Assembly (NCBI GenBank): GCA_038503065.1
Contig: JBCAMK010000014.1
Location: 1,426,001-1,490,000 of the forward strand
Source of the DNA: Paragyromitra xinjiangensis
Taxonomy: Eukaryota; Ascomycota; Pezizomycetes; Pezizales; Discinaceae
Length of the DNA stretch: 64,000 nucleotides
Direction: 5' to 3'
Below are positions 11,658-21,747 of the stretch, one piece after another. The translations under genes and the position numbers were made by a program. The notes under the pieces were generated by a model. That model had not been told where the DNA came from. It searched no databases and saw nothing but the letters and a program-made list of their open reading frames with translations. Each line of letters opens with the position of its first letter. The stretch's first letter is position 1.

Positions 11658-11915
11658 CTAGTCTTCACCCGAGTTGACAGTGGCTAATTCAGCTTCGTGG
11701 TTGCCTCCAATCTTGCTCTCAAGAGATCGGACCCTATTTTCGTGGCGGTCCCCGAACGATTACAATTTTCCCTCGATCGTTTCCTCAAAAGAACGAAATC
11801 TCTGATTAAACTCCCTAAGTCCATCGCCGAAACGTTCGAATCTTTCATCAAGCTTCTACAGTTTTTCACCGAACGTTTGAAACGTCCCATCCCACTTGCA
11901 CCCTACCGTCACCAT
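11658..11915 (-). pseudogene. Small coiled-coil gene with two in-frame stops
   Basis: From an ATG at 11915 to a TAG at 11658-11660 the minus strand encodes a charged helical protein in fungal coiled-coil style: KLDERFERFGDGLREFNQRF, RSFEETIEGK, RVRSLESKIGG. One TAG and one TAA interrupt the frame, both at positions where Gln (CAG, CAA) would keep the heptads going. About 86 codons in all. This kind of small coiled-coil protein is common next to fungal repeats; no function is known to me. Confidence 0.45.
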
Positions 11916-12116
11916 ACCATCGCGTATGAAAACATAGCAAAGCACTTTAGTCAGTTCAAATTTTCAGCCATAGCCCCCAAGAAGGCACTCAATATTAACG
12001 CCAAGAGCGTTTCATCCCTCGTTAGTTTTTTCTACATTTTAGACTTCCGGAACCGTACGTCGCAAAGTTATTTTTTTTCATCTTTCACACCAAAAAATCG
12101 AGCCATTATGAGGTAG

Positions 12117-12835
12117 TTCCTCAATCTTCGTGTTAAATTTTCCAATACCCAAAGCCGCCTATGTCTCAATCGGGGCTACTCCCATTCAATTTCAAATACA
12201 CTCGAGCGGTTAAACAAAGTATACGGGATCCCTACGCCTGGACGGGCATCTGACAGTGGCGCCTAGTAGACATGCTCTTGTAAACACACGTATGTGGGAA
12301 TTCGGTACAAAGGTCAACTTACATTCCCTGATGTTACAGCCACCTGCACACTTATGTGACTTGACTCAAAAACAAGTATGGGGTATACCCATAGCAGCAT
12401 TTTTCAGAATGAGGGTGAAAGTGCCCGAAGCTGAGCCTAGTGGGTGCGCGGTAAGAGGCGGGGAGGGCGATTGCTGACTGAGGAGCATCTATGCAGGCAT
12501 GCTTCTTTACATACGGTGCTGTCCCTAGAGATCGCCAGCTATCGCCTGTACAATTTTTGCTATCTTTCTACATATATTATCCCTTCAGAGGGATGATTTC
12601 TTACCTATCCTCTAAAATATGGTCTATCCGTTATGCATATACCTCAATATACACCGCTGTATGTGTCTCGGTATCATACATGGAGAACAGCGAGTGATTT
12701 CTTGTGACTAAATTCAAAAAATAGCTTCCCCGTGCTAGAACAGCGATAGCTCTGAAAAAGATGCAAGGAATCACTCGAATCCTTTCGGTCAGATAGGCTT
12801 AGCTCACTAGCAATCGCTCAGAGGCGAAAAAAATA
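12117..12835. other. No gene seen
   Basis: Several short open frames occur on the plus strand (12256-12477, 12491-12697) without domain resemblance or splice context. The stretch just before the tRNA has the T-run used as its terminator (on the minus strand). Confidence 0.35.
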
Positions 12836-12919
12836 CTCTTTGGCGGGGAATTGAACCCCGGTCACTCGCGAACACTTAGCAATGACAGGCGAGTATACTA
12901 ACCACTATACTACCAAAGA
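12836..12919 (-). tRNA. tRNA-Asp(GTC) with a 12-nt intron
   Basis: The minus strand folds as a tRNA: acceptor TCTTTGG pairing with CCAAAGA, D arm TAGTATAGTGGTTAGTATA, anticodon stem CTCGC/GCGAG with anticodon GTC, and T arm CGGGG-TTCAATT-CCCCG. The sequence is longer than a mature tRNA-Asp because about 12 nt (TTGCTAAGTGTT) sit one base 3' of the anticodon, the normal place for a nuclear tRNA intron. A run of seven T follows the gene, a pol III terminator. It appears functional. Confidence 0.9.
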
Positions 12920-13269
12920 CGATGTATATCTAATTTTAGGTATGTCTCAAATCGAAAAATTCTATTGGTCCACTGCCAGCTATGCACTATTCGGCGCTCT
13001 AACCACCTCATCCCCTATCATCCAACTCACCCCCACAAATAACACTCGCATCAACGCAACCTTGCTGCATGCTGTATGTCCGTTCCGTCCATCTTTTAGG
13101 AAATCCAGTGCGGCAGCCCACGGGCAAATGGCCTGCAGAGACGGCAATGATGTAACGGGTACGCCGTTACTGCCTCTAGCATGTGTAGTAGAATAGGGCC
13201 GGACTGATGGGACAGTAGGACATCAGCAAGAACAAAAAATGACCTATTTGAAATTAGGATCAAGTTCTT

Positions 13270-13425
13270 ACCTCTGTGACCTATTTGGCTCCTATTTGGA
13301 CCTCTGTGGCCTCTGTGGCCTCTACAGAGGAAAATATTGAAATTTCCTCGGAAACCTCCACAGAGGAATGTTGACCTCTGCAGAGGCCACAGAGGCCAAA
13401 TAGGAGCCAAATAGGCCACAGAGGT
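13270..13425. repeat. Hairpin-forming inverted repeat built on CCTCTGTGGCC
   Basis: Arms at 13270-13316 and 13379-13425 are reverse complements with few mismatches (left arm begins ACCTCTGTGACCTATTTGGC). They are themselves made of short repeats of CCTCTGTGG and CTATTTGG. The spacer is about 60 bp. It could be a small palindromic element or a collapsed minisatellite; no target duplication was found. Confidence 0.6.
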
Positions 13426-14155
13426 CAAATAGGCCACAGAGGAATGTCGTTTGTTTTTGCTGATGGAGCCTGCATCGGTGGGGTTGCTCCCACATGCAGA
13501 GAGCTACCGCGTCCCACTGATCTGGTTGATACAGAGGAACCGCATGTGCGTCAGTTGACGAGCTGACGGCACATAGACGGCTGCATCTACCACTCCGAGG
13601 AAGTGGTAGAGTTCTGAATCAACTGTCTTTGTATCATCGGCGGAAGCTGATAAGCAACGCATTTGGCAGCGCTATCTACAGGTAATACACATGCGGATTA
13701 GACTGAACTGCGCCGTGCATGTAGGACTGCAGTGTGCAGGACTATGCCAGTGGTTCATAGAGTCTAGAGTGGTCAGATTGCTAATGGAGGTGCGGCAGCT
13801 CTTGGAGCATAGCCCCCGGAAGTACGGAAGGTCTTCCGGAGTAGAACACCAGTCCATTTGGCAATGGGACTCCGGGTCAAACCCAGTCCCCTACTAGAGC
13901 ACGGCAGAGCGAGGACTGCGGAACGCAGGTGTTAAATACATCGCGAATGCTCCACCCTGCTGCTCTATTCTTCAAGCCATAATTGAGCCCTTAAGATTCT
14001 TGAGTAGTTTGCATGAAAGAATCGGATTCTGAACCTGATCTATATCCATTTCGTAACGGCCGTACACCTAGCCTATCTATCTAGGCCTACCCCCGTTACA
14101 AATGAATGTTAGGGGTGTGCGATAAGTTCAAGTGATATGGTTGATGCTACGCATC
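13426..14155. other. No gene; tRNA-like trace
   Basis: No coding region is supported. At about 13831-13900 a segment resembles part of a tRNA (CCGGGTCAAACCCAG is like a T arm) but lacks a proper cloverleaf, so it is at most a tRNA-derived repeat fragment. Confidence 0.3.
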
Positions 14156-15196
14156 ACCCTGTGGTACATGCAACCGCATACACGTAGTTTATGTAAAACT
14201 ATTCTGTGGTTTATGTTAAGCCATAGGGTGTGTGAAACAAACAACAATGTCCCAATTAAACCACAGAAGTGTTTGCTTCACACACCAGTATTTCACTGTG
14301 GTTTATTCACACAATCTCAGCCGAGAATAATTGTTTAACTACACTCCTGTAATGTTTACTTAAACACCAGTATTTTCCTGTAGTTTATCTATGCAACCCT
14401 CCCAACAAGAATTGTTTAACCATAAACCCTGTGGTGTTTGATTTACACACTTGTATTTCCTGTAGTTTATTTACGCAACACCTCCCTCAGGGAACGTGGT
14501 TTAACTACACCCCGTAATGTTTGCTTAAACACCAGTATTTCTTTGTGGTTTATTCACACACCTTGTGATGTTTGGTTTACACACCCCCTGTGGTACACGA
14601 GCTGCACACACATGCCAGTGGTTTAATTTAAACTACATTGTTGTTTAAAATACTTAAAAAAAAAACTTTTCACAAGTCAATTTCTGATGATTTCAGACAT
14701 CATAAAGCCCTATAAAAGATTCTAGGGGAAACTTTTTTTTTGACTTGATAAAAACTTAGAATTCTCAGATTCTGCTCACCATTAGAGAACAAGTACTCAA
14801 ACACATGTTTATCATGTTTTATATAACATAATTTAATATACATTGTTAGTTCAGTGGTTATTATCTCTCTTCAATTTCACAAGGTCTTGCGTTCAAGTCA
14901 TTGTGAAACCAGTTTTTTTCCAGTCGGTGACGTCATAAAATTGTTGTTTAAACGTTGTTTGATTAGTCTCTAGTTGTTGTTTACTTATCGTTTATCTATT
15001 GTTTACTTGTTGTTTACTTGTTGTTTACTTGTTGTTTATCTATTGTTTATTTGTTGTTTACTTGTTGTTTGCTTGTTGTTTGCTTGTTGTTTACTTGTTG
15101 TTTGAATGTTGTTTATCACTAGTGAATAAATAATCTATGTTAAACCACCATGCTTCGGGGTGTAATTTAAACACCGGCCGCATGTACCACAGGGTC
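14156..15196. repeat. Element with inverted ends and internal tandem repeats
   Basis: The ends are inverted repeats: ACCCTGTGGTACATGCAACC at 14156 and its complement (CATGTACCACAGGGT, with small changes) at about 15176-15196. Inside, 14180-14640 is a degenerate tandem array with units of about 90 bp built around TGTGGTTTATTCACACA and GTTTGCTTAAACACCAG. The right part is an 11-bp tandem array. No coding region is seen and flanking target duplications are not clear, so the class is unknown. Confidence 0.5.
14942..15117 (+). repeat. 11-bp tandem array (TTGTTTACTTG)
   Basis: Around 15 consecutive copies of TTGTTTACTTG, with variants carrying TTGTTTGCTTG and TTGTTTATCTA. Simple satellite-like array inside the inverted-repeat element at 14156-15196. 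Confidence 0.8.
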
Positions 15197-15475
15197 AGCT
15201 ACTCGCCCATGAAACAGGTTTATTGAATACCGAGACGAGCTATTGTGCCTCATCCTATGGCGACCAACCCATCTAGCACACATGAGTAACCTTATCCTCC
15301 CTTGCAAAAACTTCCATGCTGCGTTCGACGCACACTCAACCCCATAGGTGCTAGCCCTTAAAGATTTAGAACCCTTTATCACTTATGAGACTGATGATTC
15401 CGAAAAAAAGGGTGAACGTTGCAAATGAAGGAACTAAACCCAGGAGAACTGTGCCAGCTAAAACTGACGTAAGTA

Positions 15476-15770
15476 CCGTATTTACTGGGTTATAGGCAAC
15501 TCGGATTGTAAAGTCCAAATAAGGTTTTTGTTTTAGCCATCTTTCCTTGGGGGTCGGGAGCACGTTTAAATGGATATTAGAGCCGAAATCAGAGGCTCGC
15601 AGACTCTCGGGCTCGAGGGGCTCATTTTGGGACTTTGACCTCCTCAAGAGACCCCTTTGGGCAAGAATTAGCGGGAAAGCCTGTGCTTTTAGATCTGCTG
15701 AGCACGGACTTTGTCTCAAACTCTATTTTGACCCTAAAAATGGGAGTTGCTTATAACCTAGTAAATACGG
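15476..15770. mobile_element. MITE with CCGTATTTACTGGG ends, copy 1
   Basis: A 295-bp element with inverted ends: CCGTATTTACTGGGTTATAG at the left, and the complement of CCGTATTTACTAGGTTATAA at the right. A second copy in opposite orientation lies at 27817-28203. TA precedes the left end; the right flank reads TC, so the duplication is imperfect here. No protein is encoded; the open frames inside are by-products. The TA-flanked second copy suggests a mariner-type non-autonomous family. Confidence 0.75.
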
Positions 15771-16477
15771 TCTATATTTCTCTCCTTGAGTGAATTTCGT
15801 TGATCTTGTTAGTACCACGAAAACACTTATATTATATATACCATCCGCGCAGGTGCACTTGCATATGTACTTGATACTCGTTCCCCCAGATTTTGGGGTG
15901 GAGCTCCACAGCAACGCTGCTCAAGTCTCTTGTGGGAAGTTTACAACCATCGTCTGCAATGCTAAGCGAAACCCGGGCTAAATACAAGAGGTCAAAGAAA
16001 CACTTAACTGTCTCAAAAACAAATCACAAATTTTTTGGGGTGTGAATGGCCTACGTACTCAGCGTGGGTTAGGGTTTGAGCTCGCTCGATACTTTTCGAA
16101 TTCGCTAGTAGAGTGGGAGAAGGTGTGCGCAAAACTTGGGAGTGAAGAACCTAGAATTGAGGCAGGCGAGGCATCGAGATTTTGGCGATGGAGGCGAAAA
16201 TGGTGGTTCGCTGGTAAGAATGAAGGAGTTGCCAGTTATGTGTGATGGTGCTATTCCTACTCTGGTTATGATTAGGGCTGAGCGCCCATCTCGAATGGCC
16301 AGCAAAAAGAAGAGTTATGAGGATCGGAAAGCCTTTGGTTGGCATTGGCGACTTTCTGCTAGATATTGGGTCGTTTAAAAGGGATACTTATGAAGAGAGT
16401 GCAGACCCCCTCGCTCCCAAAGGCTGGCAAAGTAGATCCTGGAAGGTACTTTGTTAGACTCAAACTATGAGCTGATA
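15771..16477. other. No gene seen
   Basis: Short overlapping frames on both strands (16042-16378) have no domain resemblance or splice signals. No repeat ends were recognised. Confidence 0.35.
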
Positions 16478-16556
16478 TAGTCTGATGCCCAGCCCCACTG
16501 CGCAGCCTGCCTACTGTACGCAGCAAGCTGCGTGTATGGGGCTGGGCACGAGACTA
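16478..16556. mobile_element. Short MITE with an exact 9-bp target duplication
   Basis: A 79-bp element begins TAGTCTGATGCCCAGCCCC and ends with GGGGCTGGGCACGAGACTA, an inverted pair. GAGCTGATA flanks it on both sides (16469-16477 and 16557-16565). Nine-base duplications are typical of Mutator-like transposons, so this is a tiny non-autonomous MULE-type element. Relatives lie at 20791, 27827 and 36647. Confidence 0.75.
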
Positions 16557-17417
16557 GAGCTGATAGTAAATCAAGGGCATTCGGGGCCCAGCTAGTCTGC
16601 TAGTCTCCAGTACTCAAGAGCAGAGTAGTGACTGAAACAAAGGAATAGTAAAAAACTAACCCTTTTCGGTTAGCCGGTCAGTGAGAGTGACGATTTTGGG
16701 AGGTTACCCTACTTCTCATTTTCATACCTTGTCTTCCATTTAATCGACCACTCTATCCAACACATTTTAAACCTCATTTACGGGGAGCCAGCATAGATTC
16801 TCACCTCTCCCTCGCATTGAGCAAGAATATCGTCAAACTATCTACCACCCAGTTAGCAGGATGAACAGCAGAAGAGGGCTGTGCCTAGAGCGGAGGGATG
16901 GCTCAAGGGCATAGAAAATCCATCAAGGCGTTCAATACTTTAAGGTGTCAATGCGAGGATCTAGTGGAGACTCTAGATAGTAGGGGCGAGATCGGGAGTT
17001 CCAGAAGTTGAAGAACCTATAGCCTAATCACCTCTCCTAAATGGGCTGTAGGTTATATACAGGCAGTGTTGGATGCCAGCACCATAAGCACGAGTATAAG
17101 GGCAAGTGTGTAAGGCGGCCTCAGCCAGCCAGAAAGGTGAGGGGGGATTTCGAGAGGCGACGAACTAAAGATCCCGAAGCCATGGAGGAAGTAGAAGCCG
17201 AAGAGTGGGGTGCATGCGTGAGTTTATACCCCCTAGACACAGATTTTGGAATTTTTACGTTGAGAATATTTGAAAATTCTAACATTTCTAGAAAAGCAAT
17301 TCGACCGTGCGAACGATCTGAAACCACAGACTACCCAGAAAACAACATCCGCTTACGCTACCGACTACCTTAGTATTCCAGTTATCCCACCCATCATTAA
17401 TAGGTGGCTAGACTATA
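16557..17417. other. No gene seen
   Basis: Open frames at 17041-17373 and its complement show no recognisable domain. Composition is mixed; no repeat ends identified. Confidence 0.35.
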
Positions 17418-17544
17418 CTTGGGTAGAACCATAAGAACTGGAAAACAAGGGGCGTGGCTTTGTATGCTACGGGATAACGCACAGATATCGTCACATGGAG
17501 AGCCGCAAACCCCATGTTTTCCGGTTCTTATGGTTCTGCTCAAG
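17418..17544. mobile_element. 127-bp TA-flanked MITE with 30-bp inverted ends
   Basis: Left end CTTGGGTAGAACCATAAGAA and right end (complement) CTTGAGCAGAACCATAAGAA continue as inverted repeats for about 30 bp with three mismatches. TA flanks both sides (17416-17417 and 17545-17546). Too short to code; a mariner-type miniature element. Confidence 0.7.
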
Positions 17545-17546
17545 TA

Positions 17547-18105
17547 CTCGACTCGTCGTTATCCGTTACCAAGATGTCCCAACAAGCGAAAGACTCCGCG
17601 TCGCACTAGAAGCCGCCGTTAATTATCATTCGTTGCGTTCACCAACACCGGGGCTATCGTCATCCTCAGAGCTAAGTTTTCCTATACCACCATGCGTATG
17701 CTATCTCTAAATTCGGGTCTGTACAGAGGTCGATTCCCCAATCAAGTTTTATCTACCTCCTAACCCCATATAAAACAAGACCTTCAGCTAGATAATAGAG
17801 TGATATTTCATGAAGCGACTCGGGCTGATGAAGGGTGAGGTTCTGGCGCTAAAGCCCAGGGAATATACAATACTCCTGCTTCCATGTATCAGTCACATTG
17901 GCGGACTCAGCGTGACGCTTAAATCGAATCAAAACCCAATAAACCTTAAATTCTCCAAATGCTGACTAGAGATCGATTTTAGATACAGTGCCTTAAGGCT
18001 TTCTCCAACTGCTACCCTCACGATGCTAGATTTTCTATCCAGAAGTTCCCCAGTACCGCAAACTCTTTCAACCAGGCTACAAAATATATCGGAGCATATT
18101 TATAA
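17547..18105. other. No gene seen downstream of the ankyrin pseudogene
   Basis: Sequence 3' of the minus-strand SesB/ankyrin pseudogene. No coding region, RNA gene or repeat ends recognised. Confidence 0.35.
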
Positions 18106-20232
18106 CTACCCCGTCCTCCAATCTGCACCTCTTCGTATCAGTGTCTCGATGGCTGGTCCATGGCCATGCTGGTATGCTAGTTGCAAAGCCGTACTGCCCC
18201 TTGCTCCTCCAGCTGTGCTATTTGTCATCGCAGAGATATGCGTTCCGCTATCCAGAAGAGCTTGTACGATCTGCGCGTGTTCAACTCGAGCTGCCCAATG
18301 GAGAGCTGTGTTTCCTTCACTTTCAACTGCACTAATGGGGGAGCGGCAGCTGAGAAGCACTTTCACTGCCTTTAGGTGACCTCTCCGGGCGGCAAAGTGT
18401 AGCGGCGTACAACGTTTGTTATTAACAGCACTAACACTCGCCCCGTTCGCCAGAAGCCTTCCGATGATCCCGGCCTCTTGTGAGTTATCATTAGCCGCCG
18501 GGAACAGTGGTACGCCCAAATTTCTTCCTAATCCGAAGTCAGTGGCCCGGCCCGCTAGTGACCCCATCGGACTTGTATGCACCCATGCCTGGTACCCTCG
18601 AGACCCCTCGTCTGCTTCGGCCCAGAGACCTCGTGAATGACCCAAGCCGCCGAGTGCAGTGGAGTATCTCCATTATTCCCTACCGCTGAGATAGAGGCTC
18701 CGTTTCTCAGCAAAAACTCCACTAGACCCGTATGCCAATTCATAGAGGCTAGATGCAGCGCTGTGAGCCCGTTTCCGTCCGTGGTCGTCATGGGAATGTC
18801 GGCTCCGCCCCTTAGTAACGTCTCCACTACTTTTTGGTCGCCGCTTATGGTTGCTAAGTGTAAGGCGGTCTTGCCGTCCCTATCAACAGCCTGTGTATCT
18901 GCACCATGTTTCAGGAGTATAGAAATGGTGGTACAGTCTTGATAAATGACGGCTACGTGTAGAAGCGTTTTTCCGTTGAGCATCCTCTCACCGATGAGCT
19001 CGGGCGAACGCCATAGTATACGCTCAAGATCACGGGACACTTATTTACCATCGCGCTATACGGCGTTGAACAGCAGGGCGGTGGTTCCCCAGAGTCTTGC
19101 ACGTTATTTAGCCTCATATCCTCTAAACAAGATGGTGCCACTTACTAAAATCTAGTGTGAGGTTCTTTAGGTGCCGGATAACAGTTGTGTAGGATGAATG
19201 CCCTTTGTCCTTAAATTTGACCATGGTAGAATGATCACCTTCAACAGCTAACGATTCTTCGATTGTATCCGGTAGCTGAAGTACTGAAGATTCAGCTTCT
19301 ACGGGGAGAAAAGGATCGCCGGTCCTTGACCATGTTCTATCAAGACCCTATTTAAGAGTTAGTCTAGCCACTAGACTTCGGAAGCGAATGATGTCAACCT
19401 ATTTTAGTTTCCGGGTTAGTTCAGTCTCTTTGAAGCTCACTATTTTAAGATTCGTGGTGCAGTTGATAAATCTTTTCAGTTCAGTCTTAAGCTGCAATGA
19501 ACGGTTTGTGAGCGATCTAACAAGATCTTGCCTTAGTGAAGCTTCACCAAGCATGGCAAGTATATCGTCCACCACAAGGCCACGATGCGGGGTTCCGAAA
19601 AAGATCGTGGCCTTGGTGCTTGAGAAGAAGGATCTATATAACCTCTCACTCTCCTTAGCTTTGGCAATAGCCTGACAATTATATGTTACAAACATCAGTA
19701 TCAACTTGAGCTCCAGGCGAGCGAACTTACTTAGGCAATCATGACACCCCAAAAACTATGACCGATGAAAACTATCGCTCTACGTTTTTCCTTCGGAATT
19801 CAGTCATATTTCCTGACAGCGCCAACATAAGCACTCACCTCCTCAGATCCTCTTGCCTTCCTCAACTCCTCCAAGAAACCGTCGGTGAAGTCCAGGATCT
19901 CGTGAACTGAATCGCTTGAAAGCTTTGAATTGTATCCGTATATCACCGTCCTCATTGTGGGAGATCTTCAGAAAGGAAGTGTCGAAGCCGCATCTTTCGG
20001 GGGTTTAGCTGTGGGCCCCCTGACCCCGACCAGGATCCATATGCATGTCCGTTGAGTCCGCAAATAGCGATAACATTGCAAAATAGGACTTGTAAGCGTG
20101 GCACAAACCCTCTTTGAACTAATAGGAAAAGGCTTACTCTGCTTTTATCACCCCCGTAGTATTTTACAGCTGGGTGATGCCATAAAAATCTCGGTCAATG
20201 CTAATCTCAGGGCCACCATCACCGAACAGCAT
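18106..20232 (-). pseudogene. Decayed SesB-like hydrolase/ankyrin-repeat gene (fungal NLR-like family)
   Basis: Reading on the minus strand from about 20232: an N-terminal SesB-type alpha/beta hydrolase domain (VIAICGLNGHAYGSW, RLRHFLSEDLP, TVIYGYNSKLSSD, IVFIGHSFWGVMIA, ATIFFGTPHRGL, and near its end LDRTWSRTGDPFLPVEAESS and VEGDHSTMVKFK), then ankyrin repeats (TLLHVAVIYQDCTTISILLK, TALHLATISGDQKVVETLLR, TALHLASMNWHTGLVEFLLR, TPLHFAARRGHLKAVKVLLS). SesB domains act as putative lipase/esterase effectors in fungal recognition proteins; ankyrins would bind the ligand. The nucleophile motif is GHSFWG, not the usual GHSLGG, so the conserved Gly is lost. Breaks are frameshifts near 19960 and 18645 and stops at several sites (TAA after MIA, and TAA, TAG, TAA just before the ankyrins), mostly Gln codons changed by C-to-T. 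No NACHT/NB-ARC domain lies between hydrolase and ankyrins. Confidence 0.75.
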
Positions 20233-20790
20233 TTGGTAGGTATCGTTGTGAGGTGCTCTATCCAAATCCGGGGGAGGGTATGGCGTGAATTAAATAAGCG
20301 CAGTTTGTGTCTTTTTATCATAGCAGGACGGACATAAGGTCATCTGACTTATATCAATGCTGATAGGTTCTTCATCATCATCGTTGTTCGAAAAATAGGA
20401 CGACAGAGCTGTATGCAATTCGGATATCGTTGTCTTCAGCGGGATTTCCCGAACTCAGAAGACAATTTCATCGACCTTTCGCAAAGGCTTGGCTGTTGTC
20501 TTCGGGTTTGTCGGTGGCTGCTTGCTGGTACCAAGTACCTAAGAGAGGAAGCCGCCTAGAAAGCTTCCCATGATAAGGTACCTATAGTTTTGGACAAGAT
20601 AAAGAAGAACGATTCCACTAAAGTTGGTAGGAGGAATATAGTAAATCTATCATGTGAATGAAGTATGCGGAGTTAGTGCCTCAGAGACCTCATTGATACG
20701 CGGGGCTGAGAAACTATAATACGATTATCGCTATCACATGTTCATGCTGATGTCTTGTTTTTATGAATATTGTGCTTTTAGGCATTGACC
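20233..20790. other. No intact gene; faint NB-ARC-like trace
   Basis: On the plus strand at about 20466-20560 the reading FIDLSQRLG, then after a shift LLVPSTYLREE, faintly recalls the end of an NB-ARC domain. It is too short and frameshifted to call. Otherwise empty. Confidence 0.25.
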
Positions 20791-20868
20791 TAGGCTCGTT
20801 CCCATCCCCACCTACCATAGGTTGCTGCGCACCGGAGGAGCTACGTAGTGAGGCTAGGCACGAGATTA
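20791..20868. mobile_element. Short MITE with an exact 9-bp target duplication
   Basis: A 78-bp element starts TAGGCTCGTTCCCATCCCC and ends GGCTAGGCACGAGATTA. GCATTGACC flanks both sides (20782-20790 and 20869-20877). Same family as the elements at 16478 and 36647, with more diverged ends. Confidence 0.7.
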
Positions 20869-21747
20869 GCATTGACCCCCGTGCATAAAATCTTGCGCGC
20901 AGGCTTTCTGCGATTGGCCGATATTAACGCACCAGGCTGAGCAAAAAAAGAAAAATATGAGTTCAGTACCTGGGATTTGTTAATCCCTTCGTTTGTATTC
21001 AGAGATATCGCACTAACCCAGCGATACTTGTTAAGTAGAGCAATCCTCAATTTCTTGCCCAATTGGTGGAAAAGAACCCTTACCCCCAAACCACCCAGGA
21101 ATGAGCGAACAGGCTCAATCGAGGTGAGGCTACTAAATTTAGAGGTAGTGACATCTAGCAGTGAGAGGGGTTCCTTCAGCAGGCGTGATGTAGTCACGGT
21201 AGTCACGTTAGTTGTTGTGTAGCAACGGATCATGAGTAAGCACTCGGTCTCACCACCTAATACCTGTTGTAAAGAGGCTCCTAATCGGGTATCGATAGTA
21301 GGCTCTACTAGTAGACCCCAGCGGGGAAGGCATTAGACGCCACAAAGGTTGAAGAATTTCCATGTACTAGTACGCGTACTCTGTCCATGAATTCGGCGAC
21401 TCTTTAATCAATCAAGTCACGATCTCTTTATTCCGATAATACCAACTCTTACTAGCAGTATCATCCGTTGAGGTCATATTTAATTCGCTCGAATCAGTAG
21501 GTTAATTAGCAAGGGCCATCGCAGCTTATCACGAAGTTTGAAACATTAGATCGGTGATAGAGGGAGTTGTTTCGTGGGCATGCCCTTGTAGGAATTGACT
21601 AAAAATAACTCCTAGTTGAGTGGACGGATGTTTTCCAATCGCGCATTTCGCTAGCCTCGTGCCCAGGCTCAGGCTGTTAGGAAGCGTGTGGCGATGAAGG
21701 CAACGGCGCTAATCCACATTAGGCAAATTCAGCGTTCACTTCCTAAC
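20869..21747. other. No gene; 5S rRNA scrap and possible outer ends of the foldback element
   Basis: At 20959-20976 there is a fragment matching the 3' end of 5S rRNA on the minus strand (GTTCAGTACCTGGGATT), followed by a T-run as in full copies. At 21652 a sequence TAGCCTCGTGCCCAGGCT resembles the end of the 9-bp-duplication MITE family, and a short palindrome (CAGGCTGTTAGGAAG and its complement) lies at 21670-21750. No coding region. Confidence 0.4.

Noticed and set aside
13831..13900. tRNA-like sequence with a T-arm-like CCGGGTCAAACCCAG
   Set aside because: No acceptable acceptor or anticodon stem; the only clear stem (GTCCATT/AATGGGAC) is not a tRNA arm. At most a tRNA-derived repeat trace.
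20466..20560. Possible NB-ARC end on the plus strand
   Set aside because: Too short, frameshifted, and on the strand opposite to the SesB/ankyrin pseudogene; resemblance could be chance.
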